A stretch of 64,000 bases of DNA from contig NZ_PIQC01000010.1 in NCBI RefSeq assembly GCF_003987255.1, forward strand, positions 1 to 64,000. Reading direction: 5' to 3'. Of the stretch, positions 18,439 through 27,318 are shown piece after piece. Every line of letters begins with the position of its first letter. Positions within the stretch are counted from its first letter, which is position 1. The notes below the pieces were generated by a model. That model searched no databases and was not told the origin of the DNA. It worked only from the letters and a program-made list of their open reading frames with translations. Position numbers and translations under genes: made by a program. The DNA comes from Idiomarina ramblicola (GTDB lineage: Bacteria > Pseudomonadota > Gammaproteobacteria > Enterobacterales > Alteromonadaceae).

Positions 18439-20181
18439 TTACATCTTCTCCAGGGTGGGAATGCCCAGCAAATCCAGACCTTGCTTCAGCACATTGGCCG
18501 TTAACATCGACAACTTCAGGCGGCTGTTACGCAGGGCTTCGTCTTCCTGATTCAAAATAGGACAAGCTTCGTAAAAGCTCGAAAAACGCCCCGCCAGGTC
18601 AAACAAATAACCGCATAAGAAGTGCGGCATCGCTTTATCCTGAACCTGGTGCAACACTTCGTTAAAACGCACCAGCTGGTTCGCCAGCGCCAGCTCGCGC
18701 TCGTCGTTCAGAATAATGTCTGCATCACGGTCAAAAGCGGTATCGCCTAAACGGTAAAAAATACTGTTCACACGAGTGTAAGCATACAGCAGGTAAGGCG
18801 CCGTGTTGCCTTCAAAAGTCAGCATGTGGTTCCAGTCAAAAATGTAATCGCTGGTGCGGTTTTTCGATAAATCCGCGTATTTGACCGAGCTGATACCCAC
18901 CACTTCAGCAACGCGTTTCTGCTGCTCTTCGGTCAGGTCAGTGGTTTTTTGCTGCAACAACTCTAATGCCCGACGTTCCGCTTCATCGAGTAAGTCAGCC
19001 AGCTTAGTCACACCACCATCCCGGCTTTTATAGGGTTTGCCGTCTTTGCCCATCACCGTACCAAAACCATAATGGTCCAGCTGTATCTCCCCTTCGACAA
19101 AGCCTGCTTTACGCGCCAGGGTAAAAATTTGGTCAAAATGCAGTGCCTGACGGGCATCGACAAAGTACATCAGGTGATCGCCGCCCAACTGTTTCTGACG
19201 GTATTCAATAGCGGCTAAATCGGTTGTGGCATACAGATAACCACCGCCTTTTTTCTGCACAATAATAGGCAGTGGTTCGCCTTCTTTGCCTTTGTACTCT
19301 TCCAGGAACACACATTGCGCGCCCTGATCTTCGGTCAACAAGCCTTTCCCCCGCAGGTGCTCGATGACACCCGGTAACTTGTCGTTGTAGGCACTTTCTG
19401 CCATTACGTCAGCACGGGTCAGCTTAACACCTAAACGGTCATAAACTTCCTGGCAATGACTCAGTGACACATCAATAAACTGGTTCCACAGTTTTAAGCA
19501 ATATTCATCGCCCGATTGCAGTTTCACCACCAACTGTCGTGCACGGTCAGCGAACTCTTCGCTGTCGTCAAAACGCTGTTTGGCCGCTTTATAAAAAGTT
19601 TCCAGGTTGCTCAGCTCATATTCTGCCGACTGGTTATCCAGCGCTTCCATATACGCTAAAAGCATACCGAACTGGGTGCCCCAGTCACCCACATGGTTCT
19701 GACGCACCACTTTATGGCCTAAAAACTCACACACTCGCGACACCGCATCACCTATAATGGCCGAGCGTAAGTGTCCCACGTGCATTTCCTTCGCCAGGTT
19801 AGGCGAGGAATAATCAATAACAATGGTTTTGCTCTCTTTAGCCACATCAACATTCAGGCTGTCACTGTTCAGCATGGCCGTTAGCTGGTCTTTAAGCTGA
19901 TCCTGCGAAATGGTGAAGTTAATAAAACCCGGACCCGCAATGTCCATTTTTGACAGTAAAGAATTTTCCGGAACCGCAGCAACAATGGCTTCCGCCAACT
20001 GGCGCGGGTTCGATTTTGCTGGTTTTGCCAGCATCAATGCCAGGTTTGTCGCAAAGTCACCGTGCGATTTGTCGCGTGGGCGATCCAACTGAATATTTAC
20101 TGAATGATCTGCCGGAATTGTGCCCTGTGCTTTAAGTTGACCAATGGCTTCGGCCAGTAACTGTTCAAGTTGTTCTTTCAT
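18439..20181 (-). CDS. argS: Arginyl-tRNA synthetase
   Basis: This 580-residue class I synthetase charges tRNA-Arg. Visible are the N-terminal additional domain, the HIGH-type motif in [21 protein letters not shown], the [16 protein letters not shown] segment, [10 protein letters not shown] in place of a canonical KMSKS (typical of bacterial ArgRS), and a C-terminal anticodon-binding DALR domain. It lies between priA and ftsN with only 6 bases to the latter. Length is normal. Confidence 0.98.
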   Translation of the reverse strand: MKEQLEQLLAEAIGQLKAQGTIPADHSVNIQLDRPRDKSHGDFATNLALMLAKPAKSNPRQLAEAIVAAVPENSLLSKMDIAGPGFINFTISQDQLKDQLTAMLNSDSLNVDVAKESKTIVIDYSSPNLAKEMHVGHLRSAIIGDAVSRVCEFLGHKVVRQNHVGDWGTQFGMLLAYMEALDNQSAEYELSNLETFYKAAKQRFDDSEEFADRARQLVVKLQSGDEYCLKLWNQFIDVSLSHCQEVYDRLGVKLTRADVMAESAYNDKLPGVIEHLRGKGLLTEDQGAQCVFLEEYKGKEGEPLPIIVQKKGGGYLYATTDLAAIEYRQKQLGGDHLMYFVDARQALHFDQIFTLARKAGFVEGEIQLDHYGFGTVMGKDGKPYKSRDGGVTKLADLLDEAERRALELLQQKTTDLTEEQQKRVAEVVGISSVKYADLSKNRTSDYIFDWNHMLTFEGNTAPYLLYAYTRVNSIFYRLGDTAFDRDADIILNDERELALANQLVRFNEVLHQVQDKAMPHFLCGYLFDLAGRFSSFYEACPILNQEDEALRNSRLKLSMLTANVLKQGLDLLGIPTLEKM

Positions 20182-20273
20182 TAATGCGACTACCTGTATG
20201 AAAAATCGAAGAGGAAATTCAAAGCGCTTAGTTTAATCGCTACGCCCGATAAAAAAAACCGCTTAGTTGTTAA

Positions 20274-22484
20274 TCAGCTGAAGTCTTGTGGATCAATATC
20301 CAGCGACCAGCGCACTTTCTTCAATAACGGCAAGGCGTTAATCTGCGGCAGCAAGTGCTCAATTAACTGAAAACGTAGTTTCCGTGACTGACAATGTAAC
20401 AGCAATTGGTAGCGGTAACGACCGGCTTTACGCTCCATCAACGCTGGCATCGGGCCCAACAAAAACGCACCATCCACCTGCGGCATCAACTGCTGAATTT
20501 GAGTCATGGCCTGCACCACCGAATCTCTGTCTGTTGCCTCAGCACGAAATAGCGCCAAATACGAAAACGGCGGCAATTCACTTTGTTGACGCTCGGCTAA
20601 GGCTGTTAGCGCAAAATGCGAATAGCCGTTGTTGAGTAAGTCCTGAATTAAGTCGTGTTCCGGATGGTGGGTTTGCAGTACCACCTTCCCGGCTTTGTGC
20701 TCCCGCCCGGCACGACCGGCCACCTGAGTATAAAGCTGGCCTAAACGCTCTGCTGCCCGGAAATCCGCACTGTACAGCGCGCCATCAACATCCAGCAGCG
20801 CCACCAAGGTCACATGCGGAAAGTGATGACCTTTTGCCAGCATCTGCGTACCCACCAGCAACGGATACTCATTGTTGGTGGCTTTTTGCAGGTAATCATC
20901 TAACTGCCCCTTACGGCGGGTCGAATCGCGGTCAATGCGCAGCACTCCGCGGCCGGGAAACATCTCTTTCAGGCTGTGCTCTAACTGCTCAGTGCCCACA
21001 CCATGAGAGATCATCTGCGGCGAGCCACAAGAACCACACTGGCGCGGTATCCGTTGCTGGCTGCCACAATGGTGACACTGCAGCTGCTGATGCGTTTTAT
21101 GCACCGTGTAATAAGCATCACAGCGATGACATTGCGCCAGCCAGCCACACTCATGACACATTAATGCCGGCGCAAACCCCCTGCGGTTAAGAAACAGCAA
21201 TACCTGGTTACCGCGTTCAATTTCTACCTGAATTTGTTCCTGCAGTATTTTAGAAATACCGGCTTTTATCGGTTGCTGCTTAAGGTCAATAAGCTCGTGT
21301 TTAACCATTTGCGCGCCGCCAGCACGCTGCCCCAGTTTAAGCCAGTGAAAGCGTTTGCTGACCGCGTTGTTCAGAGTTTCCAGCGAGGCCGTTGCACTAC
21401 CCAGCACCAATGGAATATTCAATAACGCCGCCCGTTTAATGGCTATGTCACGGGCATGGTAACGAAAGCCGTCCTGTTGCTTGTAGGACAAGTCGTGTTC
21501 TTCATCGACCACAATAAGGCCGAGTTTCTGGCAAGGCGTGAACACCGCCGAGCGGGTGCCAATAATAATCGCTGCATGCCCGTGTTTTGCATCCAGCCAG
21601 GTATTCAGTCGCTCTCTGTCGCTCATACCGGAATGCAGCATCACCACCGGCGCATCAAAGCGTTCTTTAAAGCGCTGCAAGGTTTGTGGTGTCAGGCCTA
21701 TTTCCGGTACCAGCACCAACACTTGTTCGCCGCGCTCCAGTACCGGCTCCATGGCCTGCAAATACACTTCGGTTTTACCACTACCGGTAACGCCTTCCAA
21801 CAGCAATGTACTGTGTTGCTGCTGTTGATTAATGGTCGAAACGGCCACCGCCTGCTCGGTATTTAACGCATGACCCTGCTCCCTTAACACCGAGGACTGC
21901 TGTTGCCAGCTTTGCGGCTTCGCCGGCGCTTGTTCGCGCACTTCAATCCAGCCTTTATCCTGCAGGGTGCGGAGCACCGCCGAAGTCACCCCAATATCGG
22001 TCAAGTCACTGCGTCTAAGAGGTTGATGTTTGAGCGCTGCCAGCACTTGCTGCTGCCGCGCGGCTCCTTTTAAATCGTTAATCGACTGCGCAAGACCTAA
22101 GTCTGTCAACGCATAAAACGTTTCAGTCAAATACTCAGGCGCATCGCCTTTGCGCAATAAAACCGGCAGGCTGTTCGCGGCTACGTCACCCAACGAATGG
22201 TGGTAATAGTCAGAGGACCAACGCACCAGCTGCCAGATATCATCCGGCCACAGCCGCTGCACATCCAGCACCGACGCAACCGATTTAAGTTCAAAAGTCG
22301 GTGGTTCATCAGTTGCTTCGGCAACCACGTACCCCACTAACTGACGCTGCCCAAATGGCACGCGCACGCGCACTCCCTGCGACAGTGGCTCGGCACTTTT
22401 GCACAGATAATCATAGGTTTGTCTGAGAGGTAACGGCAGCGCGACTTTATAACGTCGTTCGCTGCCCTTGTTGGCTTGCTTCAT
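20274..22484 (-). CDS. priA: Primosomal protein N' (replication restart helicase PriA)
   Basis: This 736-residue superfamily-2 helicase reloads the replisome at stalled forks. The N-terminal 3'-end-binding domain (VALPLPLRQTYDYLC) is followed by Walker A GVTGSGKTEVYLQ (~230), a DEEH box (VVDEEHDLSYKQQDGFRYHARD) and eight zinc-binding cysteines between about residues 440 and 490 (CHECGWLAQCHRC, then CHHCG and CGSCG). The C-terminal helicase motif VAGRAGREHKAGKV is intact. It is divergent from rpmE, as in E. coli. Confidence 0.98.
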   Translation of the reverse strand: MKQANKGSERRYKVALPLPLRQTYDYLCKSAEPLSQGVRVRVPFGQRQLVGYVVAEATDEPPTFELKSVASVLDVQRLWPDDIWQLVRWSSDYYHHSLGDVAANSLPVLLRKGDAPEYLTETFYALTDLGLAQSINDLKGAARQQQVLAALKHQPLRRSDLTDIGVTSAVLRTLQDKGWIEVREQAPAKPQSWQQQSSVLREQGHALNTEQAVAVSTINQQQQHSTLLLEGVTGSGKTEVYLQAMEPVLERGEQVLVLVPEIGLTPQTLQRFKERFDAPVVMLHSGMSDRERLNTWLDAKHGHAAIIIGTRSAVFTPCQKLGLIVVDEEHDLSYKQQDGFRYHARDIAIKRAALLNIPLVLGSATASLETLNNAVSKRFHWLKLGQRAGGAQMVKHELIDLKQQPIKAGISKILQEQIQVEIERGNQVLLFLNRRGFAPALMCHECGWLAQCHRCDAYYTVHKTHQQLQCHHCGSQQRIPRQCGSCGSPQMISHGVGTEQLEHSLKEMFPGRGVLRIDRDSTRRKGQLDDYLQKATNNEYPLLVGTQMLAKGHHFPHVTLVALLDVDGALYSADFRAAERLGQLYTQVAGRAGREHKAGKVVLQTHHPEHDLIQDLLNNGYSHFALTALAERQQSELPPFSYLALFRAEATDRDSVVQAMTQIQQLMPQVDGAFLLGPMPALMERKAGRYRYQLLLHCQSRKLRFQLIEHLLPQINALPLLKKVRWSLDIDPQDFS

Positions 22485-22651
22485 GGCTCTATTCTGGAAC
22501 GCTACCGCGCAGAATACAAGGCAGCAGATTCTGCTTGATCAGAAGCCCAGGATCACATAAAATGCGCGGCTCTTAATTCATTGATGTTTTTTTGCGCATG
22601 GTGTTCGGCTTTGGATCGAATGGCGATGCGGCCCATAACTGAGGTAACCCC

Positions 22652-22864
22652 ATGAAACAAGGTATTCATCCTAAGTACGAGACTTTAAAAGTCAGCTGTT
22701 CTTGCGGTCACACGTTCGAAACGCGTTCAACCCGCTCAGAAGATCTTCACCTGGACGTCTGTTCAGAGTGCCACCCGTTCTACACTGGTAAGCAACGTGT
22801 CATGGACACGGGTGGTCGTGTTGACAAATTTAAGAAGCGTTTTGGCGCTCTGGGCAAGAAATAA
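22652..22864 (+). CDS. rpmE: 50S ribosomal protein L31
   Basis: This 70-residue ribosomal protein is the zinc-binding C+ form of L31: cysteines occur in SCSCGHTF and in [14 protein letters not shown]. It begins [16 protein letters not shown] and ends with the basic [15 protein letters not shown]. It is monocistronic, divergent from priA and followed by a strong terminator. A zinc-free paralogue, if any, lies elsewhere. Confidence 0.98.
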   Translation: MKQGIHPKYETLKVSCSCGHTFETRSTRSEDLHLDVCSECHPFYTGKQRVMDTGGRVDKFKKRFGALGKK

Positions 22865-22913
22865 GCCTAAGAAAACCTATAGAAAACGCTGCTTAACAGC
22901 AGATTTTAAGAAA

Positions 22914-22938
22914 AAGGCGCTAAACAGCGCCTTTTTTT
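22914..22938 (+). terminator. Intrinsic terminator of rpmE
   Basis: GGCGCT-AAAC-AGCGCC forms a perfect 6-bp stem with a 4-base loop followed by seven T residues, about 50 bases after the rpmE stop codon. This is a textbook Rho-independent terminator. Confidence 0.92.
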
Positions 22939-23113
22939 GTGCCTGCTCTGCTGAGAGCCCTATTGTTAAAGAAAAGTTAACCGGTGTACTTTTGAACACC
23001 TCAAAAATTTTACTCAACTCTTTAGACGTCAAAAGGCGGAGGTAAGATTTGTTTATTAACACAAAAGCGATAGACTGATTAGCATTCTGATCACCAGACC
23101 CAGGTATCACCGC

Positions 23114-24358
23114 ATGACAGACTTTCGCCAACAGGCACTGGATTACCACGAATACCCAACACCGGGTAAAATTTCCGTTGAATTAACCACCCCTGCAGAA
23201 ACCAGCAAAGACTTAGCGCTGGCTTACAGCCCGGGAGTTGCAGAGCCAGTTCGAGAAATCGCACAAGATCCGGATAACGCTTACCGGTACACGGCTAAAG
23301 GCAATATGGTTGCTGTTATTACCAACGGAACGGCCATTCTTGGCCTGGGTAATTTAGGACCACTGGCGTCAAAACCGGTTATGGAAGGCAAAGCACTGTT
23401 GTTTAAACGCTTTGCCGGACTCGATGCCATTGATATTGAAGTCAGCCATCGCACCACGCAGGACTTTATCAATACCGTTGCCAATATTGCTGATACCTTT
23501 GGTGGTATTAATTTAGAAGACATTAAAGCACCCGAGTGCTTTGAAATCGAACAAGCTTTAATAGAGCGTTGTAACGTACCGGTATTCCATGATGATCAGC
23601 ACGGTACCGCCATTGTTACCGCAGCCGGTATGCTTAACGCACTGGAAATTCAGGGCAAAAAACTGGCCGAATCACGCATTGTCTGCCTGGGTGCCGGCGC
23701 TGCAGCCATTGCCTGTATGGAGCTGCTGATTAAATGCGGTGCGCAACGCGAACACATTTACATGCTCGACTCTAAAGGCGTTATTCATACCCGCCGGGAC
23801 GACTTAAACGAATACAAGCAACTGTTCGCCAACAACACCGATAAGCGCACGCTAAAAGACGTTATCGACGGTGCGGATATTTTCGTCGGGGTTTCAGGGC
23901 CCAACTTATTGAATGAAGATGAATTAAAACTGATGGCACCGAACCCGGTGATTTTTGCCTGCTCGAACCCGGATCCTGAAATTAAACCGGAAGTTGCCAT
24001 GGCCGCACGGGATGACTTGATTATGGGTACCGGCCGTTCAGATTATCCAAATCAGGTGAACAATGTGCTGTGTTTCCCGTTTATGTTCCGGGGAGCGCTG
24101 GATGTTCGGGCAACAGAAATTAACGATGAAATGAAAGTGGCCGCTGTCGAAGCGATTCGTCAATTGGCTAAAGAGCCGGTGCCGGATTCTGTGCTAAAAG
24201 CCGCCGATGTAAAAGAGTTAAACTTCGGCCGCGACTACATCATTCCTAAGCCTATTGATCCGCGTTTGTGCCAGCGCGTTGCCCGTGCTGTTGCCGAAGC
24301 CGCGGTGAAATCCGGCGCGGCTAAAATCGACTTACCGAAAAATTATATGCAGGATTAA
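23114..24358 (+). CDS. Malic enzyme, malic-domain-only form
   Basis: This 414-residue oxidative decarboxylase converts malate to pyruvate and CO2. [14 protein letters not shown], the lysine-containing [32 protein letters not shown], the divalent-metal segment [17 protein letters not shown] and the nucleotide-binding [15 protein letters not shown] are all present. It lacks the C-terminal phosphotransacetylase-like domain of MaeB, so it is the short form; NAD versus NADP preference cannot be read reliably. Its stop overlaps the convergent metJ stop by 4 bases. Confidence 0.93.
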   Translation: MTDFRQQALDYHEYPTPGKISVELTTPAETSKDLALAYSPGVAEPVREIAQDPDNAYRYTAKGNMVAVITNGTAILGLGNLGPLASKPVMEGKALLFKRFAGLDAIDIEVSHRTTQDFINTVANIADTFGGINLEDIKAPECFEIEQALIERCNVPVFHDDQHGTAIVTAAGMLNALEIQGKKLAESRIVCLGAGAAAIACMELLIKCGAQREHIYMLDSKGVIHTRRDDLNEYKQLFANNTDKRTLKDVIDGADIFVGVSGPNLLNEDELKLMAPNPVIFACSNPDPEIKPEVAMAARDDLIMGTGRSDYPNQVNNVLCFPFMFRGALDVRATEINDEMKVAAVEAIRQLAKEPVPDSVLKAADVKELNFGRDYIIPKPIDPRLCQRVARAVAEAAVKSGAAKIDLPKNYMQD

Positions 24359-24678
24359 TCGTCCAATTCTTCGTCAGTTGGGATCGGCAGGCCTCGCGAT
24401 TCCAACTCTTCTCGCACAGCTTTGGGTATTTTATTGCTGTTGGATTTTTGCAAATCTTCATCTTCCGGCAGCGGTTGACCGGTAAAAGCGTGTAAAAATG
24501 CCTCACACAGCAGTTCGCTGTTGGTAGCATGACGAAGGTTATTAATTTGGCGACGGGTCCGCTCATCAGTCAGTACTTTTAATACCCGGGTAGGAATTGA
24601 GACCGTAACTTTTTTCACCTGCTGACTCTTACGACCATGTTCAGCATAAGGGTAAATGTATTCGCCATTCCATTTCAT
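24355..24678 (-). CDS. metJ: Methionine repressor MetJ
   Basis: This 107-residue ribbon-helix-helix repressor uses S-adenosylmethionine as corepressor. The DNA-contacting strand [50 protein letters not shown] is almost identical to E. coli MetJ; only the C-terminal 25 residues diverge, ending in an acidic DEELDD tail. It is divergent from metL with met boxes between, and convergent with the malic enzyme gene. In E. coli the divergent unit is metB-metL; here metB is missing. Confidence 0.98.
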   Translation of the reverse strand: MKWNGEYIYPYAEHGRKSQQVKKVTVSIPTRVLKVLTDERTRRQINNLRHATNSELLCEAFLHAFTGQPLPEDEDLQKSNSNKIPKAVREELESRGLPIPTDEELDD

Positions 24679-24754
24679 TGCTATTGCCTGCTATATAACA
24701 AAACCACATAAGTTATAATGAATTGTACCCGAATGAACGACCCCGTCAAATTTT

Positions 24755-24770
24755 ATCCGTCTAGATGGCT
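24755..24770. promoter_or_regulatory. Tandem met boxes (MetJ operator)
   Basis: Two adjacent 8-mers, ATCCGTCT and AGATGGCT, each match 6 of 8 bases of the MetJ consensus AGACGTCT in the tandem spacing MetJ dimers use. They lie about 80 bases from both the metJ and metL starts, so they can control both divergent promoters. Confidence 0.7.
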
Positions 24771-24851
24771 AAAAGTTGCTGACATTTGCCTGACAATATT
24801 TTAGCCTTAGTAGCAGTAACCTAATCCATGCGAGTCGTTAAGGAAGGCGGA

Positions 24852-27293
24852 ATGACAAAAAACCAGCTCACAGAAGAGCAAAAGCAGGCCGTTGCCGACA
24901 GTGTTCAGGTACACAAGTTTGGCGGCAGCAGTCTCGCCGATGCTTTTTGTTATCGCCGCGTCGCCCGAATTGTGACGGAATACGCTGGTGCGAGTGACTT
25001 GGTGGTGGTTTCCGCCGCTGGTGATACCACCAACCGAATTCTGGCCATTATAAACGCCAAAGCACAACCCGGCGATACCGCCAGTATTCTACTCGATCAG
25101 TTGGAAAGTTTTCAGCAAGGGCTCATCACTGAGTTACTAAGCGGTGATTTGCAAAAGCAGCTACTGCAGCAATCACAACAAGATTTTACCCGCTGGCGTC
25201 ATTGGTTGGCCGGTGACGAAGACATTACTCATCATGCCGAGTTACTGTCCTACGGGGAACTTTGGTCCGCCCGCTTGTTATCCGCACTGTTGCAAAAGCA
25301 GGGCACCCGGGCCGACCACATTGATGCCCGCGATTTTTTACTGGCCGCGGACGCTCCTGAGCCCGCCATTCAGGTTGAACACTCACGTGAAAAGCTCTTA
25401 CTACGGGTTGCACCTCATTCCGGCACTCGTTTTATTGTTACAGGCTTTATTGCACGCGGCTTTAACGGTGAAAGTTTAACTCTGGGCCGCAACGGCAGTG
25501 ACTACTCTGCCACACTGGTTGGCAGTTTGCTGGACGCTCGCCAGGTCACCATATGGAAGGACGTTGCGGGTGTTTACTCGGCAGACCCGCGTAAAGTTGA
25601 ACGAGTTGTCAGTTTACCGACATTAGACTGGACCGAGGCCGAAGAGCTGGCCAGACTTGGCAGCCCGGTTCTGCACCCCAGAACCTTTCAACCGGTCGAC
25701 CGTCAACGCATGGTCATTTCCGTACGTTCCAGTTTGAAAGTAGAAAATCAGCAAACTCGCATTGGCCAGTTCCAGAATACTCAACCTCGCGGAAAGGTTT
25801 TCACGTCGTTGTCTGAAGTGGTTCTGTTTAAAGTGGAGTTGCAGGACAAAGCGTTAGTAAAACGCCTGGACGAACTGGATTTAGAGCCGCTGGTGAGCTG
25901 GACAGAACCAGAAAATCATCAACAGTATCTGGTCTTTCACCAAAACCATTTAGATTACCTGACAGGCTGGCTGGACAGTCTGGGCGCGGGCGATGCTATC
26001 ACCCAAATGCGTGGTTACTCCATGGTCGCCATTGTCGGTAATCGCATTCAGGAAACCGACCAGTTCTCGACCTTTAAGTTACAGCTTTCCGAACAAAAAG
26101 TGCGGCGTTTTGCGTTAACCCAAAACGGTGACTCCGCTGTCGCTATTCTGGAGCAGAAACTCGACAACCGCCTTCTGAACCGACTGCACAGCCAATTATT
26201 TAACTACCGCCGCAGTCTGGGTGTGCTGGTTATTGGTCGCGGCAATATTGGTACAGCCTGGCTGGAGCTGTTCAGACAACAACGGGACCGCATTAACCAG
26301 GTGATGGATGTGCGTGTTATTGGCATAGCCAATTCCCGCCGTTTATGGCTGGACTACAACGGCGTCGAACTGAGCCAGTGGGCAGATGACTTCGACCGTC
26401 TGGCGCGACCTTATGTGTTAACCGAATTGCTGCGCGAATTACCCAATGCCCCTTACGACGAACTGGTGGTGATTGATTTAACCGATGCCAAACCAGTGGC
26501 ACAGTTATACCCCAGTCTGTTCGCGAACGGCCTGCACATTATCAGTGCCAACAAACGCGCGGGCTCGGCCGACGAAGCACTGTACCGTGAAATTCGTACC
26601 ATCCAGCATGAGTACGAACGCGAGTGGCTCTATAACACCACAGTGGGTGCAGGGCTCCCCTTAAACTACGCCATTAATGACCTGCGTAATTCCGGCGATG
26701 AAATTCGCAGCATTTCCGGTATTTTCTCCGGAACCATGTCGTGGTTGTTTGAGAATTTCACCAAAGGTGTCACTTTCAGTTCATTGGTAAAAGAAGCCAA
26801 AGAACGGGGTTACAGCGAGCCTGACCCTCGTGAAGACCTATCCTGTCAGGACTTGGTGCGTAAATTACTGATTCTGGCACGCGAAATTGGCTTAAAACTG
26901 GACTGGCAGGACATTGAAGTAAAAAGCCTGGTGCCGGAACATTTACGTGACTTGCCACTTAGCGAGTTTATGCAGCGCTTATCGGAACTTGATAAGCCCA
27001 TGACAGCCATGCTCGACGAAGCCGCCAAAGACGGCAAAGTACCACGGCTACTGGCCAGCTTTACCGTCAGTGATGAACAGCGGGTTACGGCTCAGGTTGG
27101 CATTGAGTACATTCCGGAAGGCGATATGCTGGCGAACTTGATACCCGGTGAAAACATTTTCGTTATCTACACCGACTGGTACTCCGAAATGCCGTTAGTG
27201 ATCAGTGGTCCGGGCGCGGGCAAACACGTTACCGCGGGTGGTGTGCAGTCCGACTTGAACCAGCTACTGAGTAAACTGGCCGTGGGAGCTTAA
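24852..27293 (+). CDS. metL: Bifunctional aspartokinase / homoserine dehydrogenase II
   Basis: I chose the ATG that follows AAGGAAGGCGG at ideal spacing, giving 813 residues; an in-frame ATG eight codons upstream has no such site. The N-terminal half is aspartokinase (HKFGGSSLADAF, then TLGRNGSDYSATLVGSLLDA), the middle carries degenerate ACT-like regulatory repeats, and from about residue 456 a homoserine dehydrogenase begins with GVLVIGRGNIGTAW and includes NKRAGS and TTVGAGLPLN. It catalyses the first and third steps toward methionine and threonine. The adjacent metJ and met boxes support the methionine-regulated isozyme (MetL) rather than ThrA. Confidence 0.93.
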   Translation: MTKNQLTEEQKQAVADSVQVHKFGGSSLADAFCYRRVARIVTEYAGASDLVVVSAAGDTTNRILAIINAKAQPGDTASILLDQLESFQQGLITELLSGDLQKQLLQQSQQDFTRWRHWLAGDEDITHHAELLSYGELWSARLLSALLQKQGTRADHIDARDFLLAADAPEPAIQVEHSREKLLLRVAPHSGTRFIVTGFIARGFNGESLTLGRNGSDYSATLVGSLLDARQVTIWKDVAGVYSADPRKVERVVSLPTLDWTEAEELARLGSPVLHPRTFQPVDRQRMVISVRSSLKVENQQTRIGQFQNTQPRGKVFTSLSEVVLFKVELQDKALVKRLDELDLEPLVSWTEPENHQQYLVFHQNHLDYLTGWLDSLGAGDAITQMRGYSMVAIVGNRIQETDQFSTFKLQLSEQKVRRFALTQNGDSAVAILEQKLDNRLLNRLHSQLFNYRRSLGVLVIGRGNIGTAWLELFRQQRDRINQVMDVRVIGIANSRRLWLDYNGVELSQWADDFDRLARPYVLTELLRELPNAPYDELVVIDLTDAKPVAQLYPSLFANGLHIISANKRAGSADEALYREIRTIQHEYEREWLYNTTVGAGLPLNYAINDLRNSGDEIRSISGIFSGTMSWLFENFTKGVTFSSLVKEAKERGYSEPDPREDLSCQDLVRKLLILAREIGLKLDWQDIEVKSLVPEHLRDLPLSEFMQRLSELDKPMTAMLDEAAKDGKVPRLLASFTVSDEQRVTAQVGIEYIPEGDMLANLIPGENIFVIYTDWYSEMPLVISGPGAGKHVTAGGVQSDLNQLLSKLAVGA

Positions 27294-27301
27294 CGCTCCC
27301 A
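27283..27301 (+). terminator. Possible weak terminator after metL
   Basis: TGGGAGC-TTAAC-GCTCCCA forms a 7-bp stem with the metL stop codon in its 5-base loop, between the convergent metL and mrcA genes. No T tract follows on either strand, so efficiency is doubtful. Confidence 0.4.
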
Positions 27302-27318
27302 TTCGCTTGTGCTCCCAA

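Noticed and set aside
23024-23031. Single met-box-like AGACGTCA upstream of the malic enzyme gene
   Set aside because: Seven of eight bases match, but neither flanking 8-mer resembles the consensus (3 of 8 each). MetJ needs tandem boxes, so this is probably chance.
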